A DNA stretch of 64,000 bases. Source: Atriophallophorus winterbourni. Lineage: Eukaryota > Platyhelminthes > Trematoda > Plagiorchiida > Microphallidae. This document shows, one piece after another, positions 46,816 through 58,789 of the stretch. The first letter of the stretch is position 1, and each line of letters starts with the position of its first letter. The position numbers and the translations under genes were made by a program. The DNA lies in the NCBI GenBank assembly GCA_013407085.1, contig JACCGJ010013456.1:1-64000 (forward strand). Direction: 5' to 3'. The notes under the pieces are model-generated. The model was not told the DNA's origin. It did not search any database and saw nothing but the letters and a program-made list of their open reading frames with translations.

Positions 46816-49800
46816 TTCATGAATGTCTAAGAAACATCGATTGAAAGTTTTAAATTATGTAGATTCAAAGTTAGAACACGTCGACCAGATTCAATTTTTT
46901 ATAATTCGGTAACTTTGAACTGGAGTACTTTCAAACAAAGCTGTTGATTGAGATCACATAATTCAGCTGAGCAGTATTGAAATTGTGTTTTGATAATTTG
47001 AGTTCACGTTAGTTGCACTGGATTTTCATTTAGTGAACATAAAAAAGTTTTCACTAGAAAATTAGTTGTAGATTACAAATCAAAATTATTTTCAAAATCT
47101 AACAAAATCTGTTAGCGTAATTGTTTGATTTGTCATTTATGAAAACCCTTGATCTGAGGATATGTTTATTCTCTGGATGACTCGTGGTATGCGATTTTGA
47201 CCAATCCTCAACTAAACCGCCTTCTGTCTACAACGATTCATTGTGCCTTACCCAGCGGTAATTTCAAATTATGTGTCAGATTTAATTCTCGGAATGCATC
47301 AGCGATGCCCTTAAAATTTGGCTAAGTTTTCCACAATAGTTAACCATGACATTTGGAATTTTAGCATCGTACGTGATTGTACTACACGTATAAATGCGAC
47401 CTCATTATCGACCATTAGGCAAGAGAGCAAAAACGGGTAATCTGCCGGAGTATGGACAACGGTATTTTTAGAAATTAGAAAGGAGATGTATTTGTAATGA
47501 CATTTATCTAATGAGATGACTTTTTGTGGTACAATGGCTCACTATCTCAAATGATCGGTATCTAAGAATGGCAGTTAGCTCGATTTTCCAAAGATAAAGC
47601 CTCACAAATATTATGAAACAAAATGTTGCTGTGAATTTTTGTTTGATTGTGCAACTCTAAAAGTAGTTGATAAACAATGGCATCCCAAATACGTTACGGA
47701 ATCGATTGTTTTTAGAAAGCTTTATTGTAATGTACAGAAGTTTAATGCAAATAACTTTAACCGAACTAAAAACAAATTTACAGAATGGCGCACACTTCTT
47801 ATTGATGACTGTTGTAAAACAAAATATCGTTTCTATTTTTATTCAAAAATCTCTAAAAATTTCGATTTTGAGACCTAGATAATATCATGCGAGCGACATT
47901 AGTTTGCACTAACGAGAACGTAATTGATTACTAATCTTGAGATGGAAATTACTTGCGAAATTGATTAAGGTATCGAGTTCTTTCATACTATAATGTTGAC
48001 CGTTTGTACTATTCTAATGTCGACATCATTTTTTAACGTGTGACTGTAATGATGTGTTGTAGGCTAAGCAAAATTGAGACCCAACGAAGCTTTAGAATTT
48101 CTTAATCGAACGTTGTTACAGCCTGTGGTCTTTGGAACATAGGCTTCCAGTTTCTGGCCCGCATGCGTGGTCTATTGTGTTTTGCCTAATTGCCATCTGC
48201 AGACAGAATGATTCAATGGCGGGTTACTTGGTACGATAAAATTTAGCATCTTGACCTTGAAAGTCTATTAACGTAACCGAATTGAAAGAAAAAAGACCAG
48301 ATTCATAAACTTACATGATCTCTAACAATATGCAGTGATTAAAATGACTACAGTTGTCAAAATTGAGGAAGAATCACGTTTGCCGCATTAATGTTAGGCA
48401 ATACGCAGATGAACTCAGATTAGTCCTGGCAGAAATTAACAGGGCGACAATAATAAATTATCGCTGACATTCGAAGTTTGCGGATATTAATAACGATCAT
48501 GTTGTGTGGATGTATCGATAGAGTGAAAATTTCAATCATGTCGATAATACCTCTTTTCAATTTTTCCTGGTAACTCGCGTGCTAATAAAACTGCAAGAGA
48601 TGGAGAAACCTGTCGAACATTGATATTATTTAATCACGTGAAACTTGTAACAAATTAGTTTAAAAATTCTATTACAATTGATGGGATGAAAACATCACTG
48701 CACATATATTTGTTCACATCTATGGATTAGCGTGGATGCATAATGCGAAATGTGCCCCCACTGCTCTTTAATTTTGGTCTGCCAAGCTGATACAGATTAC
48801 AAAGACTTCTTGGAATATACCGGCGTAAACTTTTCAGATGAATATGGAGCAGTTATATTCCGACTGTTTAAACGCAATGGAGAGGTTTGAATTGATAAAT
48901 TCGACCTTTGAGTTGATTAATCAGATTTAACTCTTTACGTCAGTGAAACTATAACGTTCAGTGAACAAGCTCCTATACGCTCACCATCTAGGCTTAGGAT
49001 AAATCCTGTGTGTGCTAATATAAACTCTCCACAGACAGTATTATTTACTTATCCAATAATGCTATGCTTAAAGTTGAATTGAATTTATAATATGAAAATC
49101 CAACAATCTTTTTATTATCAACTGTGTTCTAGTTTCGTGCACAATAAACGTGCAAATTGTGCTATAATCTTTCAATTTTGACAACAACGACTTCCTGACA
49201 CAATAGCACTTAATACACCTTTTTTCCCAGTATCGATTCAGTAAACATTTGACAATCCTATCTATCATCGCACCGAGGAAACATTCAGCATCGCAAAGTG
49301 CAAATTCTCAATACCGGACATTTTGTAAATATGAAAATCGTAGAGGGCAGAAATCTATGCCAAGACATGAACAAACAATTCTCAACGGTAAAATGCAAAG
49401 TGTCAATCTTGATTGAGCGTTGTGGAACTATGTGGACCTATTAATTTGGAATTAAATTCGGGTATCGAAATTCACCAAATTTTCTCGAGCAATTAGTCCG
49501 CGACACCATGGTTAAATTGCAGGTGTAATTCATCAAATTAATTAATCGATAACCTTAACTAGATAAATATCAATCATTAATCTTGATTGTCATGGTAGAT
49601 TGAGGAATGCGTTATAAATATCAAATTATATTTTATTAAAGTGTAGAAAAATGTAAAATATCTAGATAAAATATCCACCTCACGAGCTTGTTTGTAGCAC
49701 GAGGAAATTTTCAACCAAGATTGTCGGAATCAATTCTTCACTACAATAAAATTAACTAGCGTTTTCTTGCTTTGAATGTTTGACCGTACTGATCTAATTT

Positions 49801-49959
49801 AAAAGAATGTGAATAATGATTTGTTTAAGCACGATTTGTACTCCTTTAAACAATATTTCCCGGTTTTAACCTACTTAGTTTTGTTTACGGTAAACTCATG
49901 TTCCTTATTTCCCAGCGAATTGAGCACTAATTTAAATGGTTCAATTGGTACAACAAATC

Positions 49960-50130
49960 CCAATTTGCATTGGTTCCCAACAAAAACACCCTACGACCGA
50001 TTTTGTGTTGGTTTTGCGTATTAGATAGGATCAGGATCCACATGCCACAAAACAGCGGAAAAACGGTAAAAATCGTTTTGAACTGCTTGGAATCTGTTTG
50101 TTAATAGCGGCTCTACCAAAATATTTCTGT
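49960..50130 (-). repeat. ribozyme repeat family A, minus copy of an inverted pair
   Basis: Minus strand: GGCATGTGGATCCTGATCCT, then a worn hammerhead CTAATACGC, AAAACCAACACAAAATCGGTC, GTAGGG and an ATGCAAATTGG tail. Confidence 0.6.
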
Positions 50131-50137
50131 CGCATGT

Positions 50138-50350
50138 GCTCACATACAAGCGCATGGGGATCTATTCCATCCCTACATGATGAGTCCAAACAGAATGAAA
50201 TCCCGGTCTTTGGGTGTGCGCAAATCATTTACATGCAAATACGGATATTTTTGTTCAAACTCTTGAGTTTAATCCATCTATATGTGTGTGGTCATATGCG
50301 ATTGAACAAGCTATTTGTGAAACCCTCGCCTAACGGTGGCTTACAAGTTT
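50138..50350 (+). repeat. ribozyme repeat family A, plus copy of an inverted pair
   Basis: Hammerhead 50171-50217: CCCTAC, ATGATGA, GTCC AAACA GAAT, exact GAAA, then TCCCGGTC. Followed by TACATGCAAAT, TATGTGTGTGGTCATATGCG, ATTGAACAAGCTATTTGTG, AACGGTGGCTTACAAG. First core base lost as in the 13.7 kb copy. Confidence 0.7.
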
Positions 50351-50929
50351 CAAATCTGTTAATCATAGACTGTTTTATAAATTTAATTATTGTACCGGAG
50401 ACAATAATTTCACAAGAATTTTGAAACCTCATTCTGATTTTTACACTGTTTTGACAATCGGAACGGTAACAAGTGTTTCATGATGCGCATTCCAAAGATA
50501 TAACAAGGAAGTCTAGAAAAATTATTGGCGACAGGCGGAGCAGGAAATCAGAGTTGATAATTTTGCTCAGGGTCTGTGTGTTTCACGTCATTTGAATAAC
50601 CAGCGGATCATAAATAGTTAGCCGAACAGCGTCATCGAATAAACTGTGAAGTCCTGGGATTCATGTCCAAGGAACATAAGTAACTTGTCCCGTAAATTTA
50701 TAAAAAACGCAACAAAACTAGCACATCTCATGCAAACAATCCGTTGAAATAAATGATAGCTCACCTGAAATTGTTCGACTTCTACATTGACGAACAGCGG
50801 AGAACTATTATTAGTTAATAAAATCTTCTATACACCCAACCTTTCCTTATAAGCGATTTTCTCGCGAATTTGAGATTGTACAATGGTGGTGCCCCATAAC
50901 AGCCTAAAATTTATTTATATTCTCTCCGG

Positions 50930-51062
50930 GTATGTTTTTAGATAGAACAGTTTACCTTCTACCGGTAATAACTCGACTGACTTACAAGAAATCAGAATTA
51001 AATCGAATGAGTTTTTATCCAATCATTCGTTTCCTGAGTGTTTAGACTCTGTGTAATTTAAC
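50930..51062 (+). mobile_element. CR1-type LINE 3' tail fragment
   Basis: Shares the TATTTATC/TTTTTATCCAATCATTCGTT block with 3126-3150 and encodes remnants resembling the FK-x-K-LDEYL end of CR1 ORF2. Very short. Confidence 0.45.
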
Positions 51063-51489
51063 GTGACAGTGTCTGTTTAACTTCACTTAAATTTCGATTG
51101 CAACTGTCCAATAGATGTTGGTAGGTTCAATGAATTTTGACCACTAAATACCTTTTCTTATCTTAAATTAAAATGAAATATTTTCACAATAGCCAGTCTT
51201 GATAAAGACTGCCACATTATTTCATGCCCATCGGGCGTAGGTTGGCTTGAATAATTCAGGATTGGAAACACGAATGTTTTGAGTATAAATGGTAAGATTT
51301 CGAGACAACAAGACAATCTCACTAAGTAAGCCCAGTTAATTGGTTAGTTAGATAGAACACAACTTGCTCACTTCGATTAAGAATTGCCTAAATTACACAG
51401 CCCAGCGATAAAAGTATTATCACTTTGTATATTTACAACACATGATTGCAGGGAAACCCAAAAGATATTTAGAAGACTGTTATGTTGAA

Positions 51490-51810
51490 GAGAATATGTG
51501 CTTGCTTACTTGCGGTAATCCCTTGAGTTCCTGGAGGAAAATAGGGCCTCGGTAACTTGTCTCCAGTTTGGTCTGTCCATAGCAGCCAGTTTGATGCCGT
51601 TCCAGTTAAGTCCACACTTGCGGGTTTCCTCTTCAGACGAGCGCTTCCAAGATAGCCTTGGGCGTCCGACCCTTCTCTTCCCGATTGGGTTCCATGCCAG
51701 AGCATGACGCGTGATGTCATCATAAGGTTTCTGCTGGGCGATCGGATCCTCAGCAGCAATCTGCCACAAGTTTTGATTCATTATATTTTCTGGCCATTTT
51801 ACCATAATAA
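51490..51810 (-). mobile_element. non-LTR retrotransposon ORF2 C-terminal fragment
   Basis: Minus frame: PYDDITRHALAWNPIGKRRV, GRPRLSWKRSSEEETRK, NWNGIKLAAMDRPNWRQVTE. The W-N-P-x-G-K-R-R-x-G-R-P and A-x-DR-x-x-W-R pattern is the usual C-terminal end of LINE proteins downstream of RT. Open for 99 codons, no RT palm, 5' truncated. Confidence 0.8.
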
Positions 51811-53120
51811 TTCGACGAAGGAAGGAGAATATGTAATCAATATTAAATTCGTTCTAGTGATACTAAATGCAGAATATCGAAAAATCGATACATAATACAT
51901 TAACGTTTTTCAGTGAATATAAACGGAACTTTTCCAACGTTGTCCAATCATCCTGTTCTGATTCGCATTTGAAATAACGCCAAAATATGAATAGACATAA
52001 ATAACTAAAATGGTTTTTAGATAAGGACTGGAATCGCAAGTAGGATTAGTTAATGTCAACTCTATGAGACTTAGAAAATGATGATAAATAAGACCATTTT
52101 CATGTAACACTTGAATTGTTTCGAATTCGCGGGTATATTTCAATGAAAATTAAATAAACTTACATAAAGTACCACTCGTATTTGTAACTAAATCTGTGAA
52201 TCGGCCAGTTGCCTTTCTTATTCGACAAGTGTAATTTTACATATTACTTTTTTCAAACACCGGGGAAATTAATATCAAAACCTCGTACTATTTGGTTTCG
52301 CTAGTGTATCATTGTTGATCTCTGTAAATTGTAATTTAATTAAAATATATTCAGGAAATAGACCTACAAGTTTAGCCATCGTGTTCACCAAAATGGCAAT
52401 AAGTGACACGCCCGCAATTTTTACATAATTTCAGCATGTGAAATTCTTCTAAGTAAAAACTATCACTTCCGCCGCAATGGCTAGTAACTTTATACGACCA
52501 ATAGGATAATTCGTGCAATTTAGAACGAAACGTTTCAATTGAAAAGCTGATATCAATGTCAGATATGATTGCCCATTCCTTTCTGGATACACCATGCTTT
52601 CAAAAGAGTGAACCACTTTAGTGTTCTAATCCGGAAGATCAATATTACATGAGGTATTTTAATGAACTTCGTTGGTTAAAGCGCCGCTTTATCTATGCAG
52701 TCTAACTGGTGTAAATTTACACAATTTCAAAGATTAACACTGATTCGTTTATGCTAAAACAATGGTTTTTGCATTTCATTTTGTGCAGCTATCTTCAACT
52801 TCGTCATTGACTAGTAAAGCTGCCTGGGAGATGGCAGCGTTACATCTATCGTCAATGTATTTTGCTTGAATCTATAAAGTTGTTTAGCAAATTAACAAGT
52901 TTTGATTCAGGGAAGCATAAATAATATTAAATCCGTTCAATGTCAGCTGTTTATAATTTAGTCTGCAAATTGATACGCTTTACATGCCGCTGGATGAAAG
53001 ATTCATCGTTAGCAAAATAAACATAACTTAGAAAAAGATGATTGCTGTCTTCTTTTGCTATGAGTTTGTAACCGTTATTAAAGTTATCTAGTTCAATCGT
53101 TGTTTTCAAATTTTGTTCAG

Positions 53121-53180
53121 AATCCCGTGAGCGCGAAGAAAACTGAGTTGCTCAGTCATCTGCCAATGGATTATCAAAAG
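53121..53180 (+). CDS. host gene coding exon 7 (residues 546-565)
   Basis: A 60-base microexon-like exon: acceptor AAATTTTGTTCAG ends at 53120, donor AAG followed by GTAACG at 53181, phase 0 both sides. Encodes NPVSAKKTELLSHLPMDYQK, which leads directly into the coiled coil of exon 8. GC-rich compared with the intron on either side. Its multiple-of-three length means skipping would keep the frame, so it could be alternatively spliced. Confidence 0.75.
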
Positions 53181-53847
53181 GTAACGTTTTAATTCTTAGA
53201 TATGATGATAATTTGCTACATCTATCTACTCATCTATTTGCTTTTCACTACATTATGCATCCCACTGTAAGTTAGAATGCACATTTAAATTTATATAATT
53301 AATAAAGTTTTGAAAAAAACATTACTGTTTAGCACGTCGCATTCAATCCTTAATGCTGTAAGCTCAGTTTACAGATTTAATGATCTCCAGCATAATGCGT
53401 GTATCAATATGATATTCCTCTCGAGGATGCAATTCATCAATATTCATAAAATTATTTGAAAATATCGTTGTTCATTTCAATTTATCAATCTGTTCCATGG
53501 GATCATTTGGTGTGACGTACGCTTAACCAGATAACGTTAACATCAAATTTACAACATGTAATTGCAGCAACATATGCCAGTTAATTCATTTAAGAGCAGC
53601 TATTGTTTGATTTACCCATAACACATTCGTGTACCCATCAATTAACAGATACAGCAACATTGCAAGCGAAAATAGATTGAATCTCAGTGCATATTTTCCA
53701 TCTGTCTCATAAGTGATCTCGATCAGATTTTTTGTTCCATCCCGTGGGTCTACCCCCAACTTGACGTATGTTGGCACATGTTTGAACAGATTAATCTTGC
53801 TAGCATTATCCAACATCTAATCGCAAGTTCAAACGTTGTATACTCTT

Positions 53848-53940
53848 GATCCGCTGTTTTATGCACTCGGATCTTCACCCTCATGAGCACAAAAGGTACG
53901 AAATTGACCGTGGTGTCTGCTGGAAATGTATGTCTATTTA
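53848..53940 (+). repeat. ribozyme repeat family A, degenerate copy
   Basis: CTGTTTTATGCACTCGGATC, TCATGAGCACAAAAGGTAC, GAAATTGACCGTGGTGTC. GAAA and the GTGG strand survive. Confidence 0.5.
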
Positions 53941-54309
53941 ATATATTGATATCAATCCCGCCAATGACAAACTTTACGCATTTTCTGGCTATTTTCCGTA
54001 ATCGAGTGGAGAAAATAGATATTATTTTAATCGGATCTTGTAGCTCACTTACGTTTTGAAGTCACTGCTAAATAGAGTTCCTAGAAAGAACCACAATATT
54101 CAATTACTAAACATACATTACGCTGGCTCTAACGTTCAACTTTGTTCACCACATAGTTATGTTACAACTACAATTTAATGAAAAAATTGCAGAATAGTAT
54201 TCGATTATATTGGTAAACATTGAGTAATAGCGCTTGACATATGTCAGTATGCTTAGGGATAAAACTTTGTCACTTTTCACGTAATGAAACCTGCATATTG
54301 GAACTAAAA

Positions 54310-54482
54310 CATACCTGTTCATTTGCTTGCATTTCCATCACACACACGACCCCTTTCGTAATGTTTGCACTAATCAGGTAGAGAAAGTAGGATAATGATC
54401 CGCATGCGCTTGAAATAGTGGCAGAATGGAAAATAAGGTGCGCTTGTATGCCAACGTTGGATAAAGTTGGTACACCCAACCT
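54310..54482 (-). repeat. ribozyme repeat family A, minus copy
   Basis: Hammerhead on the minus strand (about 54383-54338): TCTCTAC, CTGATTA, GTGC AAACA TTAC, GAAA, GGGGTC, GTGTGTG. The upstream monomer part reads GGTTGGGTGTACCAAC, CGTTGGCATACAAGCGCACC and TCAAGCGCATGCGGATC. Confidence 0.7.
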
Positions 54483-54839
54483 TAAAATAACATGTTTCCT
54501 ATTATCAGAATCGTCAAATTAATGCACAAAAATCAATCAATCTGTGCTTAGAAAAAAAATGGTTGCTGACCTAATTAAATGTTTATTCTCACAAAATATA
54601 ATAAATATCCATTAGGAATCATTTCGCCTTTCAATTTTCACACATACATATCATTCAATTAAAAATTAACGCTAGTAGCTATTTCACCAGATTTGAATTA
54701 TCTACATAATTTACTTGAATAGATGTATAAATTTATAATAGCCAATCCAATTTAATCTATATTCGCATTCAGATCGATTATTGACAGTAATCAGTGCACG
54801 CTAGTATAAATTTCTCAGATGAAGAATGTTTAATATTAT

Positions 54840-55105
54840 ACTGTGGTGCTCTCACTCCGATCACTTACACAGCTAAACCGGTTTCTGGCTGTATGCCGTC
54901 ATTAGGTGGAGACAAGTATTGGAGGTTCGGAAAACCTTGAAATAGTGATAGCGGTAAACAGAGGTAGACTTGTATACCACTGGTAAATAGGGTTCTTACA
55001 AAAAATCACGAGGTTCAAATAGAATGATAAAATGATTCCAAGTCAAGCACTTAAGGTGCTTATAAATGACCAATGTGTTGTGGTGCTCACATCATATATA
55101 TTGTT
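54840..55105 (-). repeat. ribozyme repeat family B, full minus monomer
   Basis: From 55105 downward: GTGAGCACCACAACACATTG, TAAGCACCTTAAGTGCTTGA, GTAAGAACCCTATTTACCAG, CGCTATCACTATTTCAAGG, then the hammerhead at 54911-54870: CTCCAC, CTAATGA, GGC ATACA GCC, exact GAAA, AC-CG-GT, T. Stem II pairs; the 3' helix I strand has drifted. Confidence 0.75.
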
Positions 55106-55721
55106 AATTTATAAGCGCCTTGCCTGCCTTGAACAGAACCCTTTGAGATTCTGCATTTCAACAATGTGGTTCTTTAAAATAACTTCACGTTTGTAAAGCG
55201 GAATATTGCGTAAAATTTAAAGTCTAAAGGGTATAAATTTCTTGCATAACTTTCGCACTGGGTCCCACCTTATCGGGGAAAAAATTCAAAAATTTTGTTT
55301 AGAAATTTGCTGTTTTATTATCCATAACCCTCGAATGCGTACCTGATTGCAAAGAAACAGTATAAACAAGAAAATATTTAAGTTCACATATTGAGGTTGT
55401 TTCAAAAGTATGTCATTGGAACATAATAATATGGAAAATTATTTAGGAAAAAATATTTTATGTATGCAAGAATTTACGGGAGATTTATTCGGTCAAATTT
55501 CACCAAATTTATAGGTTCAATCAAAAGTAACAACAAACAATTTTTATCCATTTACGTTCAATGTTTATGATTTGCAAACAAGCAATACATGAAGTTGCTT
55601 ACTAATTAACTAGGTGAAATTAATTCTATGCAAACTCTCCCAAGTTACCACTCACAATTGTTAGGTGATCTTGGACTCAAACTGAATGAAATTTTTTGCA
55701 TTCAAGTTAAACCTTGTTTAC

Positions 55722-55850
55722 CATTTATCCACTGTTTCAATGATCCCTGAACCTGATCTTACTGTCTCCACCTGATGACGGCAAACAGACAGAAACCGGT
55801 AGTAGTATGTAAGGGTTGGGGATGTGAGCACCATAATATATTTGAATATT
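55722..55850 (+). repeat. ribozyme repeat family B, well-preserved copy
   Basis: TACCATTTATCCACTGTTTC, CCTGAACCTGATCTTACTG, hammerhead, then GTAAGGG and GGGGATGTGAGCACC. Sense to the host gene, inside intron 7. Confidence 0.75.
55766..55807 (+). ncRNA. hammerhead ribozyme, family B, both boxes intact
   Basis: CTCCAC / exact CTGATGA / CGGC AAACA GACA / exact GAAA / AC-CG-GT / cleavage A 55801 / GTAGTA. Stem II is reduced and helix I has one mismatch, so activity would be low, but the core is complete. Confidence 0.7.
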
Positions 55851-57376
55851 TTATATTTCGATTTTCGGTCCGTAATTTTATTGACAAAGTGTGTTATATA
55901 GCAACATAACTACATAACAATCCCCAAGTGCAGATATTGCACATAATATTCTTATTGTAAAAACAGCTTATGAATTTGTGATTTAATCGCGATTGACCAG
56001 ATGTATGAGCGATTCATGTAAGTAGGGAAAAAGATACTCCGCAAAATACTTCTCAAATTACGCGAGCACCGTATATGCCTTTGAGTGTGACGATTGAATA
56101 AAATATCACTTTTCAATCTATGTAAACATCGTTCAGTTTTCTGACGACCATATTGAGCAGAAACAATTGAACCCGAAACAAGCTTATTGAACATTAAAAA
56201 TAACCTCATTTTTTTCACCCGTAACTTTGGACTAAACACAAAGGAAAAGTTAACAAATGAAACTTCAAAGCGACTACCTGGTCAAAGTGGTTTGGCAGTA
56301 AAAATCTAAAAAGCGCTATCAAGTTCAACTAGTTCTTCGTGCACAGGGAAATATTAACATATATCTGAAACGTGAGACGTAATTTCCAGTTGTCTAGAAT
56401 AGAGGACACGACTAATATTTTTGTTGCCAGACTATTCGTTTACACACTTGATTAATATTCAATGAAATGAATAAAACAACTTTTAATGTCACACAACGTG
56501 AGATTAATACTTATTTTCTTATTGCTGAATTTTCGCGACAGGTCTAATATCTCATTGATTTTGGAAGCTTTGAATATTTTTCTTTTAAGTGGAACGAATT
56601 GAAGCTGAATTAAATACCATTCCTGAAATTTGAAGTCATTGCACAAAGCCATTATTTCGCTGATATTTCCGGTTATTCAAACAAAGGAAACGTTCGGTGT
56701 AACTGAGATAAGTTAGAAAGATCAAATGAATAAGAATTAAAATGCACTCAGTTGAGGCGGAATTGTTTTTAACCAGCAGTAGATATTGTTGAAGCAATAC
56801 AGGTAATAATGCCATTAGAAGTTCAGTGAGACAATTTCAACCGAAGCGGTTACCGCAATGAGCAGTTCCCGACCGAGTGGCGGAATCTGAAAGTTACGTA
56901 TTAAGTCTACGTGCAAAATAATGAAACCAATACATGCTGATCGCCAGGGTAAAGAATGCACTTCACATTGTCATTCCAGAGCGTACCGTCAAGAGCAAGT
57001 GCTTTTTAACTCATATGTTGAATTTCTATAGGTCTCGCATCTGTACCTCCAAATTGTTGGCACCACACGTGCTGTGTGAAGGGCACATATACAACCTACG
57101 ATGGATGTTTCGAGATGTATATTTCATTATGCACACAATCAAGATTCGAAATTCACACAATTATTACAACACGACAGAATAAAAGACTTTGTAAAATCGT
57201 TGCCCCAAATTCTGAAAACTTGAAACTCCAAGGTGGATAAAATTTGATCGTTAAATCGCGGTACCATGATTCCGGCAGTAATACGGTCAACCAATTTCCT
57301 ACTCATTTCATAGATTTTTTCTCATGTAATTCGACTAATTCGTATTCCATTTCGATTCACTCTCATTCGCAAACAG

Positions 57377-57499
57377 CTTCGTGAAGCATTCATCGAGCAA
57401 CGTCGAGAAATCCAACGTTTGCGTAAGCAGTTGGCCGAGAAAGACATGTTAATCAATCAATTGCAAGGTGATATCCGTCTCTACGAGCCTTGGCGATGA
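57377..57499 (+). CDS. host gene terminal exon 8 (residues 566-605): C-terminal leucine zipper
   Basis: Acceptor ATTCGCAAACAG ends at 57376; stop TGA at 57497-57499. Encodes LREAFIEQRREIQRLRKQLA then EKDMLINQLQGDIRLYEPWR. A regular heptad coil: a positions F5, I12, L19, I26, I33; d positions Q8, L15, K22, L29, Y36 of this exon, so a parallel dimeric coiled coil is likely. The ending EPWR is unusual and may be a functional tail. The coil resembles in style the dimerisation zippers of cGMP-dependent kinases and their myosin-phosphatase partners, but I have no motif that proves kinship. Confidence 0.88.
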   Translation, partial: LREAFIEQRREIQRLRKQLAEKDMLINQLQGDIRLYEPWR

Positions 57500-58789
57500 A
57501 GTCACAAGCAGTAGTTTTTAACAATGCAACCACCCGAATGTGAACTTGTCTAATCATTGAATCACGCGCGCATTGTGTTTTTGAGGAGCGGAACTAGTTT
57601 GTGACCGCCTGTGTTTATCCACAAATTCCTTCACAGACTGTTAACCGGATAGTTTTGATTTATCGGAAGGAAATTAAGTTGCTTAAAATGCTTTCATAAA
57701 GAAAATTTCAATCAATATATCTCGTTATGTTTTATGGTTTATGGGGAGAAAGAATAGAATAGACATCAATTAACCTTATTGGTTTTTTCTCCACGCAACA
57801 CTCCGACAAATCATGTGGATTGTACATAACAAATATTCACGAAGATTTATGGATGCACAATTCTGGGAAGAGATTCAATTATTGAGAAACAAGGTTTTGC
57901 TCGAATATGTTTTATGGCACCTCACTAAACTTATCGGTTAATTATACGATAGATCGAGAGCACAAATATTTTCATCAATATACAATAGATTATTCAAAAA
58001 GATATAACAATAATGATATCTGAAAAAGCATGAGATATATCAAGCTGATGAACCTCATACCGTATAATGGGACACAGATTTTTCACTAAAATATGATTTC
58101 TGGCATATACACTTTGAGGAAAATATGTTTCGAATCGATTACAGAAATTCAAAGTGATTCTTTAGTCATTTTTCAACTGGTGTCGTATTCCTCAAGCACC
58201 TTACTTACAACAATAACCATGAGGAATCTGTTACAAGCCTGGACACAACGTATAAGAAAAAGTTTAGCATAAACTGAACTCTTGTAAATCGTAGCTACAT
58301 AAGGGTTGTTTCGTCAAGTTGAAAAGTATCACAGTTGTTTATTTTCGATGTTTGGCTGAAAGTGAATTTTACACAAAAACGGGATGTTCCATATTCAAAC
58401 TTACACCGTTAGTAATATCTTTTCCATCCCTGGAATAATTTATTCCGACTTTTAAATATCAGCTAGCTGAGTGATCACAGTTGTAGCCTGGCTATCCCAC
58501 AATAAACACTTATTTCTATCCCGGGCTAGCGAATTTTATGTGAAAATCCACTCCCAGAAGTTGTGAGATTTTCATTAATTTTAGCTATTTAAAAAATCTT
58601 TTTGATTAAGAGCGAGTGAATTCAGATGTTGCCCATAAATCCTTACAAATATAAATCTACCATAACCCAGTGATGATGGGAAATTCACTATATTTATACG
58701 CTGTATTCAGATTTAAAGCAAAATGTTTTTTTTTCATCCATAACTTTGAAATTTGAATCCAAATTGATTTCTTGCAAATAACATGGTTC
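57500..58789 (+). other. 3' untranslated region and downstream flank of the host gene
   Basis: The first 150 bases keep a higher GC content and probably belong to the 3' UTR. A CATAAAG at 57696 and an AATAAA near 58502 are the only poly(A)-signal-like sites; neither can be assigned. A 43-codon frame from 57812 contains FWEEIQLLRNKVLLEYV but has no supporting splice site. Confidence 0.4.

Larger units (their letters stand above)
42766..53120 (+). other. intron 6 (10.4 kb)
   Basis: The longest intron. Holds the family A tandem trimer, several family B copies, an inverted family A pair and two LINE tails, all listed separately. Long stretches (44046-44884, 45066-46099, 46816-49959, 51811-53120) hold only short AT-rich frames. 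Additional in-phase exons cannot be ruled out; I found none with both splice sites and coding-like composition. Confidence 0.65.
53181..57376 (+). other. intron 7 (4.2 kb)
   Basis: Contains family A copies (53.85, 54.31 kb) and family B copies (54.84, 55.72 kb). A 76-codon minus frame at 53586-53816 looks somewhat protein-like but has no recognised motif. 55851-57376 holds nothing supportable. Confidence 0.65.

Noticed and set aside
53586..53816. 76-codon minus-strand frame (starts MLDNASKINLFKHV)
   Set aside because: Looks somewhat protein-like but has no known motif, no splice context and no second copy in the window; left as unassigned.
57812..57943. 43-codon frame with FWEEIQLLRNK, possibly an extra downstream exon
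   Set aside because: No acceptor with a polypyrimidine tract in phase; exon 8 already ends in a clean stop.
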